64,000 bases of DNA from Shimia sp049116215 (GTDB lineage: Bacteria > Pseudomonadota > Alphaproteobacteria > Rhodobacterales > Rhodobacteraceae), in contig NZ_JAGDZB010000006.1 in the NCBI RefSeq assembly GCF_049116215.1, forward strand, positions 186,001 to 250,000. The letters are read 5' to 3'. Each line of letters opens with the position of its first letter. Positions within the stretch are counted from its first letter, which is position 1. Both the position numbers and the translations under genes were made by a program. The notes beneath the pieces were generated by a model. That model did not search any database. It was given only the letters and a program-made list of their open reading frames with translations, and was not told where the DNA came from. Shown here in pieces: positions 24,717-33,050 of this stretch.

Positions 24717-26129
24717 TTGGTCATTTCCTCACTTGCGGACGGCGTCGCCCGTCAGATTGAAGCAGCCTCTGATGCTGTTACGGGCGTGTTTGAGCCGGTT
24801 GTCCGGTTGGGCGTCACCGGATTGGCGCGGTCGGGCAAGACGGTGTTTATCACCTCGCTGGTGGCGAATTTGCTCGACCGCGGGCGTATGCCGCAGCTGG
24901 TGGCCAATGCCGAAGGGCGCATTGAGGCGGCGTTTTTGCAGCCGCAGCCGGATGATCTTGTGCCGCGCTTTGATTTTGAGACCCATTTGGCGGCGATGAC
25001 GGGGTCTGTGCCGCGTTGGCCAGAGAGCACGCGGGCGATAAGCGAGTTGCGGGTGTCGTTGCGGGTGCGGCCAAACGGGCTGTTGTCGGGTTTTCAGGGC
25101 GCGCGGACGGTGCATCTGGATATTGTCGATTATCCGGGCGAGTGGCTGCTGGACCTTGGCCTGATGGACAAGAGCTTTGCACAGTGGAGTGCTGAGGTCT
25201 TGGAGCGCATCGCAGGGCGCGACGAGGCGGCGGAGTATCTTGGCCTGGTGTCGGCGATGGACGGCGGCGCTGATTTGGATGAGCCGAAGGCGCAGGCCTT
25301 GGCGGCGGCGTTTACCGAGTATCTGCACGCGGCGCGCGGCGCTGGGTTTTCGGATTGCACACCAGGGCGGTTTTTGCTGCCCGGAGATTTGGCGGGCTCG
25401 CCGGTCCTGACCTTTGCGCCGCTGTCAAAGATTGAAAAGGCAGCGCGGCGCTCGATGTGGCGCACGTTCGAGAAGCGGTTTGAGGCTTATAAGGCGCAGG
25501 TTGTAAAACCGTTTTTTCGAGATCATTTTGCGCGGATCGACCGGCAAGTTGTGTTGGTCGATGTCTTGGGCGCGATCCATGCAGGACCACGCGCAGTTGA
25601 GGATATGCGCGGCGGTCTGGCGGATACGCTGGCGGCGTTCCGACCTGGACGGAACGCGTTTCTGAAACGGTTGTTGATGGGCAAACGGGTGGAGAAAATC
25701 CTGTTTGCTGCGACCAAGGCGGATCACTTGCATCACAGCCAACACCCGCAGCTGACCAACATCATGCAGGCGCTGACCCGCGAGGCGGCGGATCGGGCGC
25801 AGTTTGCTGGAGCCAGCACGGAGGCGCTGTCCTTGGCGTCGTTGCGGGCAACGGTGGAAGAAGCGGTGACACATGAAGGGCGCAAGCTCGACTGTGTGCG
25901 TGGGCGCTTGTTGGAAGATGGCCGGCAGGCGGCGTTTTATCCCGGCGCCTTGCCGCAGGATGCCAGCGCGTTGCTCAACCCGGCCAAAGACGGCGCTGAA
26001 CGTTGGCTTGAGCAGGATTATCAGGTGATGAAGTTTGCGCCCGCCGCCAACACGTTGCGGCCCGGCGACGGCCCGCCGCATATCCGCATGGATCGCGCGG
26101 CGCAGTTTTTGATTGGGGATATTTTGTGA
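24717..26129 (+). CDS. YcjX-like GTPase (DUF463)
   Basis: A 470-residue protein of the YcjX family, predicted to bind GTP: P-loop VTGLARSGKT at residues 33-42 and HLDIVDYPGEW near 140 as switch. YcjX is linked to stress and envelope-associated regulons in E. coli, though its role is unknown. The start is TTG 24717, with AAAGGG 6 nt upstream; the nearest ATG is followed at once by a stop. It is coupled to a GNAT gene and a YcjF-like gene. Confidence 0.88.
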   Translation: MVISSLADGVARQIEAASDAVTGVFEPVVRLGVTGLARSGKTVFITSLVANLLDRGRMPQLVANAEGRIEAAFLQPQPDDLVPRFDFETHLAAMTGSVPRWPESTRAISELRVSLRVRPNGLLSGFQGARTVHLDIVDYPGEWLLDLGLMDKSFAQWSAEVLERIAGRDEAAEYLGLVSAMDGGADLDEPKAQALAAAFTEYLHAARGAGFSDCTPGRFLLPGDLAGSPVLTFAPLSKIEKAARRSMWRTFEKRFEAYKAQVVKPFFRDHFARIDRQVVLVDVLGAIHAGPRAVEDMRGGLADTLAAFRPGRNAFLKRLLMGKRVEKILFAATKADHLHHSQHPQLTNIMQALTREAADRAQFAGASTEALSLASLRATVEEAVTHEGRKLDCVRGRLLEDGRQAAFYPGALPQDASALLNPAKDGAERWLEQDYQVMKFAPAANTLRPGDGPPHIRMDRAAQFLIGDIL

Positions 26130-26581
26130 GCGGTGTGGCGCGCAAAGCTGAACAGGGGGATGCCAAAGCCATGGCGGCAATCCTGCATGGCTGGATCGTA
26201 GACACGCCCTGGATGCCTGTGCTGCATACATTGGCTGACACTGAGGCGTTCTGTGGCCACCTCACCAAGGCAGCGGAGTGTTGGGTGGCTGAGAAGGCGG
26301 GGCGCGTGTCCGGTTTTCTGGTGCGTGACAAGGATTGGGTCACAGCCTTGTATTTGGCGCCCGAGGCGCGGGGTCGTGGAATGGGCGCGACATTGTTGGC
26401 GCAGGCCAAGGCGGGATGTGATGCGCTTCAGCTTTGGTGTTTTCAAAGTAACGAGCGCGCGCGCCGGTTTTATGAGCGTCATGGCTTTGTGGCTGAAGAA
26501 TTTACTGATGGTGCGGGCAACGATGAGAAGCTGCCGGATGTCCGGCTTGTGTGGCGCAGAGCGCAGGAGATGAGCCAATGA
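26126..26581 (+). CDS. GNAT-family N-acetyltransferase between ycjX and ycjF homologues
   Basis: A 151-residue GNAT protein: VSGFLVRDKDWVTALYLAPEARGRGMGATLLAQAK contains the acetyl-CoA loop R-G-R-G-M-G-A at about 75-85, followed by NERARRFYERHGFV, a classic GNAT C-terminal motif. The GTG start at 26126 overlaps the ycjX stop (GTGA) and its own stop overlaps the next start by ATGA. The E. coli ycjX-ycjF pair has no such gene between them. The substrate is unknown. Confidence 0.87.
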   Translation: MSGVARKAEQGDAKAMAAILHGWIVDTPWMPVLHTLADTEAFCGHLTKAAECWVAEKAGRVSGFLVRDKDWVTALYLAPEARGRGMGATLLAQAKAGCDALQLWCFQSNERARRFYERHGFVAEEFTDGAGNDEKLPDVRLVWRRAQEMSQ

Positions 26582-27573
26582 CCAACGGGCCGGTTTTAAT
26601 TGAGCTTGAGGACCAGGCGACACCAGAGGTGGCGGAGGCCACACCTGTGCCGGACCTGCATGCGCCAGCGCCCAGTGGGCAGGCAATGCAGGTGGCGGCA
26701 CAGTTGGCAGCACGCAAGCCAAGCCGGTTGACGCGGTGGTTCTGGGCGCTGGTGGGCATGTTCTTGAGCGCGGCAGTGTCCATGGCGGCCTGGGACTTCG
26801 CCACAGGTATGGTGGCGCGCAATCAGTACCTTGGTTGGGCCGTGACCGCGATTGGCGGGATGGCGCTTTTGCTCGCGTTGCTGATCATTCTAAAGGAATT
26901 GGCTGGTCTGGCGCGGCTAAAGCGCGTGGACGGCTTAAAAGCCCGCGCGGATACGGCGGCGCAGAGCCACGAGATGGGGCAGGCGCGGGACATTGTTGAC
27001 GAGCTGTTGCGGTTCTATCGGGGTCGCGAAGATCTCGCCTGGGGGCGGGACAGCCTGGCCAAGCAACGCAATGACGTGTTGGATGCAGATGCCCTGATGA
27101 CGCTTGCGGAGAGCGAGCTGATGTTGCCTTTGGATCAGGCGGCGCAGCGCGAGGTCGAGGCGGCGGCGCGACAGGTGGCAGCAGTGACGGCGTTGGTGCC
27201 ATTGGCATTGGCGGATGTTGTGGCGGCGCTCACATCCAACATTCGCATGATCCGACGGATTGCGGAGATTTATGGTGGGCGCTCAGGCACATTGGGCAGC
27301 TGGCGCTTGTTCCGGGCGGTGATGACCCATCTGGTGGCCACCGGAGCGGTGGCGGCGGGGGATGATCTGATTGGGACCATCGCGGGTGGCGGGGCTTTGG
27401 CAAAGCTGAGCCGTCGGTTTGGGGAGGGGCTGGTCAATGGCGCCTTGACGGCGCGGGTGGGCGTGGCTGCGATGGAAGTCTGCCGGCCCCTGCCGTTTGG
27501 CGCGGGGCGACGCCCAAGCGTTGCCGGGCTGGTGAAGCGTGCGTTGACTGGGTTGTTTTCCAAAGAGAGCTAA
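26578..27573 (+). CDS. YcjF-like membrane protein (TIGR01620/DUF697)
   Basis: A 331-residue protein. Two hydrophobic segments lie near 55-75 and 85-105, followed by a long soluble domain with RDIVDELLRFYRGREDL and a C-terminal DUF697-like region (VTALVPLALADVVAAL, then LIGTIAGGGALAKLS). It is the usual partner of YcjX. ATG 26578 overlaps the GNAT stop (ATGA), so three genes are translated in series. Function unknown; an inner-membrane location is inferred. Confidence 0.85.
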   Translation: MTNGPVLIELEDQATPEVAEATPVPDLHAPAPSGQAMQVAAQLAARKPSRLTRWFWALVGMFLSAAVSMAAWDFATGMVARNQYLGWAVTAIGGMALLLALLIILKELAGLARLKRVDGLKARADTAAQSHEMGQARDIVDELLRFYRGREDLAWGRDSLAKQRNDVLDADALMTLAESELMLPLDQAAQREVEAAARQVAAVTALVPLALADVVAALTSNIRMIRRIAEIYGGRSGTLGSWRLFRAVMTHLVATGAVAAGDDLIGTIAGGGALAKLSRRFGEGLVNGALTARVGVAAMEVCRPLPFGAGRRPSVAGLVKRALTGLFSKES

Positions 27574-27579
27574 GCGCGA

Positions 27580-27987
27580 TTAGCGCAGGATCGGCACGCC
27601 GCCGGGGCCTTTCATCTTTTCAACCACACCGGCGCGCAGGCTGCGGCCAATGCGATGGGCCAGCGCGGACCAGGCCGCGGCCTGATCCTCACGCAGCTCT
27701 TCGCGTAGGGTGAGGTCAAACAGCGCCAGCCAGCTCTCAAACATGCCAGGGCGCACATTGCCCGCGTCGCGATGCACCTTGAGGGGATTCGCATCATAGG
27801 AGCGCTCATGCAGAATCGCATTGGCCCAGAAGTCGACAATTTTCGCTTCATGTTTTGGCCAGTCGTCGACATGCACCGCAAAAACGGGCCCCAATCCAGG
27901 GTGTTGACGCACAAGGGCGTAGAATGCAGCCACAACGCGAGTGATGTCGTCGCGGGTCACATCAAATTTGGGAGGCAAGGTGGCCAT
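27580..27987 (-). CDS. group III truncated haemoglobin-like protein
   Basis: A 135-residue helical globin fold: DVTRDDITRVVAAFYALVRQHPGLGPVF at 9-36, then HVDDWPKHEAKIVDFWANAIL near 40-58, and a haem-binding His in KVHRDA near 70. These fit the two-on-two globins of group III, which bind O2 or NO. ATG 27987 has AAGGAG 8 nt upstream; the in-frame extension above it is ignored. It is convergent with the YcjF-like gene (6 bp). Haem binding is inferred. Confidence 0.85.
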   Translation of the reverse strand: MATLPPKFDVTRDDITRVVAAFYALVRQHPGLGPVFAVHVDDWPKHEAKIVDFWANAILHERSYDANPLKVHRDAGNVRPGMFESWLALFDLTLREELREDQAAAWSALAHRIGRSLRAGVVEKMKGPGGVPILR

Positions 27988-28147
27988 GGGCAAAGCTCCT
28001 TTTTTTCTTAGGTAAAATTCGGTCAGCGGAGTTGCAACTGCCACGCGGTCGCAGGTGAGTGTTTCTGTCAGTTTTTGCAGAAGTAAAATGCTCGGATTTG
28101 AAGGCTGAGTAATTCAGTCAAGTAGCTGAAATTAAACAAAAAAATAC

Positions 28148-28176
28148 TTGAAAAGTGAAGTGGAGATTCTTAAGTA
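28148..28176 (+). promoter_or_regulatory. predicted sigma70-type promoter of the Cys4 small gene
   Basis: TTGAAA (28148-28153), 17-base spacer, TAAGTA (28171-28176) in an AT-rich stretch. It would give a leader of about 105 nt for the gene at 28291, holding the CAGCCA repeats. A prediction only. The rest of the 303-bp gap between the globin gene and this small gene shows nothing else. Confidence 0.4.
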
Positions 28177-28228
28177 TTAGGCATCAACAAGATACCGGGA
28201 CACAAGGTTTCCGGAAGCCGCAAGATCA

Positions 28229-28264
28229 GCGACGCAGCCAGCCAGACGCCAGCCACGCAGCCAG
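28229..28264. repeat. CAGCCA-rich repeat, upstream copy
   Basis: GCGACGCAGCCAGCCAG and the exact 16-mer CCAGCCACGCAGCCAG (28249-28264). The same 16-mer recurs at 28509-28524 on the other side of the small gene. Confidence 0.75.
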
Positions 28265-28290
28265 ATCCTTTATCCAAAATGGAGAGAGCC

Positions 28291-28488
28291 ATGACTGACA
28301 AAGCTTGCAACGTATGCGCGTTTTTTGACAATGAAGCTGTGAAAGAAACCGCTGCAAATGAAACCGGCGGACTGTGCCGTTTCAATGCGCCAACCTTCCT
28401 CACCGAAGAGGAAAAGGCAGGCGCGGCCCATTGGCCACTTGTGAAAACCACAGACTGGTGCGGCAGCTTTGAAGGTCAAGCCGCGTAA
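28291..28488 (+). CDS. small four-cysteine protein, possible metal-binding
   Basis: A 65-residue protein with Cys6 and Cys9 (CNVC), Cys29 (LCRF) and Cys57 (DWCGSF). The pattern CxxC...CRF...DWCGxF is found in small proteins of phages and Alphaproteobacteria and could bind an iron-sulfur cluster or zinc; neither is shown. ATG 28291 has GGAGAGAG before it; an upstream in-frame ATG at 28279 is less well placed. Exact 16-bp repeats flank the gene on both sides, and a hairpin at 28578 follows. Unrelated to its neighbours. Confidence 0.7.
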   Translation: MTDKACNVCAFFDNEAVKETAANETGGLCRFNAPTFLTEEEKAGAAHWPLVKTTDWCGSFEGQAA

Positions 28489-28500
28489 TTGGTTTGAGCG

Positions 28501-28562
28501 CGCCAGGTCCAGCCACGCAGCCAGCAGAATTGCCAGCACCGTCGCCAGGTCCAGCCAGCCAT
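28501..28562. repeat. CAGCCA-rich repeat, downstream copy
   Basis: Contains the exact 16-mer CCAGCCACGCAGCCAG (28509-28524) and two copies of CGCCAGGTCCAGCCA (28501-28515 and 28543-28557). Confidence 0.75.
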
Positions 28563-28577
28563 GTTAAGACATCAAGA

Positions 28578-28600
28578 GGGTGCGCGGTGCGTGCCCTCCT
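28578..28600 (+). terminator. hairpin, probable terminator of the small gene
   Basis: GGGTGCGC (28578-28585) pairs with GCGTGCCC (28589-28596) including two G-T pairs, loop GGT, followed by TCCTTT. The rest of the gap up to ileS (28801) holds no other recognisable element. Confidence 0.45.
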
Positions 28601-28800
28601 TTGCGTTGCCGGCTGAGGCGACTATGGCTTTACCCCACAGGTCCAGCGGCCTATAAGGCGGCCATGACGCAGATATTCGCAATTATTATTCGAATTATCA
28701 GCCCGGCGCTCTAAGTGATCGAGCCGCCGGGACAAGGCGTATGGAAGACCGCGCCGCCCCTTGACCATTCCAGATACGACGCCTGAAAAGGACCGGACAC

Positions 28801-31707
28801 ATGTGTGCCGATACACCCGAATACAAAGATACGCTGAACCTTCCGAAAACCGATTTCCCGATGCGCGCGGGGCTGCCCAAGCGTGAGCCTGCGTGGCTGG
28901 AGCGTTGGGAGAAGATGGGCGTCTATGACCGTCTGCGCGAGAAAGAGGGCCGCGAGCCGTTTATCCTGCATGACGGCCCGCCCTATGCCAACGGCCACCT
29001 GCACATCGGCCACGCGCTGAACAAAACCATCAAAGACATGATCGTGCGCTCCCATCAGATGATGGGCCGCGATGCACGTTATGTGCCGGGCTGGGATTGC
29101 CACGGGCTTCCGATCGAGTGGAAGATTGAAGAGCAGTACCGCAAAAAAGGCAAAGACAAAGACGCAGTCGATGTTGTCGAGTTCCGTCAGGAATGCCGCA
29201 AGTTTGCCGAGGGCTGGATCGATATCCAGCGTGAGGAATTTAAACGTCTGGGCATCACCGGTAACTGGCCGGATCCCTACATCACTATGGACTATCACGC
29301 CGAGGCTGTGATTGCCGATGAGTTCATGAAGTTCCTGATGAACGGCACGCTGTATCAGGGCTCCAAGCCTGTGATGTGGTCGCCGGTTGAGAAAACCGCG
29401 CTGGCTGAGGCTGAGGTCGAATACCACGACAAAGAGAGCTTCACGATCTGGGTGAAGTTCAAGGTCGCCAACGAAGACAGTGACCTGAAAAATGCGCAAG
29501 TTGTCATCTGGACCACCACGCCTTGGACGATCCCATCCAACAAGGCGGTCGTGTTTGGTCAAGACATTGCCTATGGCCTGTATGAAGTGACCGACACGCC
29601 GGAAGAAAGCTGGGCCAATGTTGGCGATCGCTTCTTGCTGGCTGACAACTTGGCCGGTGACGTGATGACCCGCGCCCGTCTGGATGATGGCATGTGGACC
29701 CGCGTGCGCGACGTGCCTGCGGATGAACTGTCTGGTTTGAGCCTGCAACACCCGCTGCATGGCGCAGAAGGTTCCAACGGTGAATGGGATCAGCCTCGCG
29801 ACTTCCGCGCGGCGCCGTTTGTGACCGACACCGAAGGCACCGGCTTTGTGCACTGTGCGCCGTCCCACGGTATGGAGGAATTTGAGCTGTACCGTGACCT
29901 CGGCATGCTGGAGCAGATGATCACCTACAACGTCATGGACGATGGTGGCTTCCGTGCCGACCTGCCGTTCTTTGGTGGCACCTACATCCTGAACCGCAAG
30001 GGCAAGGAAGGCGACGCCAACAAGAAGATCATCGAAAAACTGGTTGAGGTTGGTGGTCTGCTGGCGCGTGGCAAGATCAAGCACAGCTATCCGCACAGCT
30101 GGCGCTCCAAAGCGCCAATCATCTATCGCAACACACCGCAGTGGTTTGCCTCCGTGGATCGCAAGCTGGATGACGGTATGGGCGAGATGGGTGAAAGCAT
30201 TCGCGAACGTGCGCTGCGCTCCATCGATGAGCTGGTGAAATGGACCCCGCAAAAGGGCCGCAACCGTCTGTTCTCGATGATCGAGGACCGCCCGGATTGG
30301 GTGCTGTCTCGCCAGCGCGCCTGGGGCGTGCCGCTGACGTGTTTTGTCAAAAAGGGCCTGCTGCCAACCGACGAAGGCTTCCTGCTGCGGGATCCAGAGG
30401 TGAACGCGCGGGTGAAGGCGGCGTTTGAGGAAGAAGGCGCGGATTGCTGGTACTTGGACGGCGCAAAAGAGCGCTTCCTTGGTGACAAGTACAACGCGGA
30501 TGAGTGGGAGCAGGTGTTTGACGTGCTCGACGTGTGGTTTGACTCCGGCTCGACCCACGCCTTTGTGCTGCGCGACCGTGAGGATGGCGTGGCCGACGGC
30601 ATTGCCGACGTCTACATGGAAGGCACCGACCAGCACCGTGGCTGGTTCCACAGCTCGCTGCTGCAGGCCTGTGGCACTAAGGGCCGCGCGCCATACCGAA
30701 ATGTGGTGACCCATGGTTTCACACTGGATGCCAAAGGCAACAAGATGTCCAAGTCTTTGGGCAACACCATTGTGCCTGAGAAAGTTGTGCAGCAGTACGG
30801 TGCGGATATCCTGCGCCTGTGGGTGGCTCAAACCGACTACACCGCGGATCAGCGCATTGGTCCGGAGATCCTGAAAGGTGTGGCGGACAGCTATCGCCGT
30901 CTGCGTAATACCATGCGCTTTATGCTGGGCTCCTTGTCTGAGTTCACCGAGGCGGATCGTGTAGATGTGGCGGACATGCCGGAGCTGGAGCGTTGGGTGC
31001 TGCACCGTTTGGCGGAGCTCGATCACCAGGTGCGCAAAGGCTATGCGGAGTTCAACTTCCAGGGCGTTGTCTCCGCGGTGTTCAACTTTGCCACTGTGGA
31101 GCTGTCTGCGTTCTACTTCGATGTGCGCAAAGACGCGCTTTATTGTGATGGTGACACGCTGAACCGTCGTGCCACGCGCACCGTTCTCGACATCCTGTTC
31201 CACCGCCTGACCACTTGGCTGGCACCGGTGATGGTGTTCACAATGGAAGAGGTCTGGCTGGAGCGCTTCCCGGGGGATGACAGCTCTGTGCACCTGATTG
31301 ATTTCCCAGAGACGCCTGCGGATTGGCTCAACGAGCCATTGGCGGCAAAATGGGCCGGTGTGCGCGACGTGCGCCGCGTGGTGACCGCCGCGTTGGAAAT
31401 CCAGCGGACCGACAAGGTGATTGGCGCGTCGCTGGAAGCGGCACCTGTGGTGCATGTGCGCGATGCGGATGTGGTTGCGGCGCTGAAATCGGTGAACTTT
31501 GCCGATATCTGCATCACCTCTACAATCGAAGTGAGCAACGACCCGATGCCCGCCGAAGCCTTCCGCTTGCCGGAAATCGAAGGCGTGGGTGTGGTGTTTG
31601 AAATGGCGGACGGTGAGAAATGCCAGCGCTGCTGGAAAATCCTGCCAGATGTTGGCCAGCACAGCCACGCCGGTGTGTGTGGCCGTTGTGACGACGCATT
31701 GAGCTAA
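28801..31707 (+). CDS. ileS: isoleucyl-tRNA synthetase
   Basis: A 968-residue class I synthetase that charges tRNA-Ile and edits valine. The HIGH motif (HLHIGHAL) is at 66-73 and KMSKS at 648-652. The editing (CP1) domain lies between. A C-terminal zinc finger of the CxxC type (CQRCW...CGRC) is near 940-962. ATG 28801 has AAAGGA 8-10 nt upstream, and an upstream leader of unusual sequence. It is followed by a good terminator. The gene has a long open antisense frame, a codon-bias artefact (see rejected items). Confidence 0.97.
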   Translation: MCADTPEYKDTLNLPKTDFPMRAGLPKREPAWLERWEKMGVYDRLREKEGREPFILHDGPPYANGHLHIGHALNKTIKDMIVRSHQMMGRDARYVPGWDCHGLPIEWKIEEQYRKKGKDKDAVDVVEFRQECRKFAEGWIDIQREEFKRLGITGNWPDPYITMDYHAEAVIADEFMKFLMNGTLYQGSKPVMWSPVEKTALAEAEVEYHDKESFTIWVKFKVANEDSDLKNAQVVIWTTTPWTIPSNKAVVFGQDIAYGLYEVTDTPEESWANVGDRFLLADNLAGDVMTRARLDDGMWTRVRDVPADELSGLSLQHPLHGAEGSNGEWDQPRDFRAAPFVTDTEGTGFVHCAPSHGMEEFELYRDLGMLEQMITYNVMDDGGFRADLPFFGGTYILNRKGKEGDANKKIIEKLVEVGGLLARGKIKHSYPHSWRSKAPIIYRNTPQWFASVDRKLDDGMGEMGESIRERALRSIDELVKWTPQKGRNRLFSMIEDRPDWVLSRQRAWGVPLTCFVKKGLLPTDEGFLLRDPEVNARVKAAFEEEGADCWYLDGAKERFLGDKYNADEWEQVFDVLDVWFDSGSTHAFVLRDREDGVADGIADVYMEGTDQHRGWFHSSLLQACGTKGRAPYRNVVTHGFTLDAKGNKMSKSLGNTIVPEKVVQQYGADILRLWVAQTDYTADQRIGPEILKGVADSYRRLRNTMRFMLGSLSEFTEADRVDVADMPELERWVLHRLAELDHQVRKGYAEFNFQGVVSAVFNFATVELSAFYFDVRKDALYCDGDTLNRRATRTVLDILFHRLTTWLAPVMVFTMEEVWLERFPGDDSSVHLIDFPETPADWLNEPLAAKWAGVRDVRRVVTAALEIQRTDKVIGASLEAAPVVHVRDADVVAALKSVNFADICITSTIEVSNDPMPAEAFRLPEIEGVGVVFEMADGEKCQRCWKILPDVGQHSHAGVCGRCDDALS

Positions 31708-31734
31708 ATTGCGCTCCAAATGATGCGCATTTTG

Positions 31735-31761
31735 AGGCGTCCCGCTTGCGGGGCGCCTTTT
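31735..31761 (+). terminator. intrinsic terminator after ileS
   Basis: AGGCGTCCCG (31735-31744) and CGGGGCGCCT (31749-31758) form a stem with one G-T pair around loop CTTG, then TTTT. It lies 28 bp after the ileS stop and just before the next start. Confidence 0.85.
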
Positions 31762-31780
31762 GCTTGGGCAGTGTGGCGTC

Positions 31781-32233
31781 ATGTTACAGCTGACCGTAGA
31801 CACGCCGACCGGCCCGATGACCCTTACCGAGAAAAACGGCGCGATTGTGCGCGCTGAATGGGAGAGTGGCGGGGCGGATGACACGCCGTTGTTGCGCGCG
31901 GCGGCGGCGCAATTGGTTGCGTATTTTGAGGATCCCGCGCAGGGATTTGATCTGCCACTGAAGGTGGAGGCGTCAGAATTTCAGCAGCGGGTGTGTGAGG
32001 CTATGTTGGCGATCCCATTAGGTGAGACACGTACCTATGGCGAACTGTCCAAAGACCTCGGTGTGCCAGCGCAGGCGATTGGCCAAGGCTGCGGCGGTAA
32101 TCCGATCCCGGTGATCATTCCTTGCCACCGAGTGCTTGGCGCAAATGGGCTGGGTGGATTTTCCGGATTAGGCGGTGTGGAAACCAAGGTGTGGCTGCTC
32201 AAACATGAGCGGGCCGGGGGCTTGCTGATCTAA
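31781..32233 (+). CDS. methylated-DNA--protein-cysteine methyltransferase (Ogt/MGMT-like)
   Basis: A 150-residue suicide repair protein that takes the alkyl group from O6-alkylguanine onto Cys115 in IIPCHRVLGANGLGGFSG. The DNA-binding part includes TRTYGELSKDLG. The N-terminal half is short. ATG 31781 fits; a TTG at 31760 is in frame but lacks support. The stop abuts the pcs stop directly (32233/32234), so the two genes end with no spacer. Glutamine replaces the usual arginine finger region (AIGQGCGGNP), which may change substrate range. Confidence 0.88.
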   Translation: MLQLTVDTPTGPMTLTEKNGAIVRAEWESGGADDTPLLRAAAAQLVAYFEDPAQGFDLPLKVEASEFQQRVCEAMLAIPLGETRTYGELSKDLGVPAQAIGQGCGGNPIPVIIPCHRVLGANGLGGFSGLGGVETKVWLLKHERAGGLLI

Positions 32234-32929
32234 TCAGAGTGTCTCGCGGTAGATGAGCTGTTGCGCGGCCCCGGCAACGGTCAGGTAGATCGAGGTTGCA
32301 ACCAAACCCCAATGGGCCCAGCTTTCCGGATGGAAATCGACCCAGGCAGCCCAGCCGGCAAAAAAGGTCCATGCCAGCGCCAATGGGAAGGTCACCAAAC
32401 GCCAGCGTTCGGTGCGGGTGGGGTGCACAAACTTGATTGGCAGGAACATCGCCACCGCCAGCACTGTCACAAGGGCCAGGCTGACCCAGAAATTTGGCTC
32501 CACCGCAAAGATCACAATCACCAGCATGTTCCAGCATCCGGGGAAGCCGGAGAAGGAATTGTCTTTGGTTTTCATGCGCGTATCCGCGAAGTAGAGCGCG
32601 GAGGCAAAGGTGATGATGATGATCGCAAACCAGCCGGTCCAGCCATCCATCAGCCCGGATTTGAACAGCGCATAAGCCGGGATGAAGACGTAGGTTAGGT
32701 AGTCGATGATCAGATCAAGCAACACACCGTCAAACTCCGGCGCGTTTTTCTTCACGTGGTAGTGACGCGCCAGAGGCCCGTCGATGCCATCCACAAAGAA
32801 AGCGACAACCAGCCATAGGAACATCAGGCTCCACTTGCCCTCCACAGCGGCCAGCATGGCCAGCATGGCAAAGACAGCACCGGTGGCGGTGAGGAGATGG
32901 ACGGCGAGGGCGCGGGCTCGAATACTCAT
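32234..32929 (-). CDS. pcs: phosphatidylcholine synthase
   Basis: A 231-residue CDP-alcohol phosphatidyltransferase with about eight membrane segments that makes phosphatidylcholine from CDP-diacylglycerol and choline, a route common in Alphaproteobacteria. The catalytic motif DGIDGPLAR, followed by FDGVLLDLIIDY, is at about residues 47-76; the extended spacing to the last Asp residues is the Pcs type. The start MSIRARALAVHL is at 32929. Choline supply genes are not in the window. Confidence 0.9.
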   Translation of the reverse strand: MSIRARALAVHLLTATGAVFAMLAMLAAVEGKWSLMFLWLVVAFFVDGIDGPLARHYHVKKNAPEFDGVLLDLIIDYLTYVFIPAYALFKSGLMDGWTGWFAIIIITFASALYFADTRMKTKDNSFSGFPGCWNMLVIVIFAVEPNFWVSLALVTVLAVAMFLPIKFVHPTRTERWRLVTFPLALAWTFFAGWAAWVDFHPESWAHWGLVATSIYLTVAGAAQQLIYRETL

Positions 32930-33004
32930 AGGGGTGTCTTGCCGGAATTGACGCGTGAGTGCAACGGGTGTGCGCCTTTGCGGCGAAAGGAACCTCGCAG
33001 GGAC

Positions 33005-33041
33005 GGGAGCCTCCGGCGGGGATATTGGCGGTCAAATGAAG
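33005..33041 (+). repeat. dispersed GATATT intergenic repeat, copy D
   Basis: GGGAGCCTCCGGCGGGGATATTGGCGGTCAAATGAAG; the CAAATGAAG end is the same as copy B. It lies between pcs and the oxidoreductase gene, both minus strand, just downstream of the oxidoreductase stop. Confidence 0.65.
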
Positions 33042-33050
33042 CGATGGGTG

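Noticed and set aside
28229..28562. CAGCCA repeats as a CRISPR array
   Set aside because: The repeats are too short and irregular, without constant-length spacers, and they bracket a protein gene. No cas genes are present.
28711..31884. A 1057-codon open frame on the minus strand covering ileS
   Set aside because: It lies exactly antisense to the unmistakable ileS gene. Long antisense frames without stops are expected in GC-rich genes with strong third-position bias. The predicted protein is rich in His and Arg, without recognised domains.
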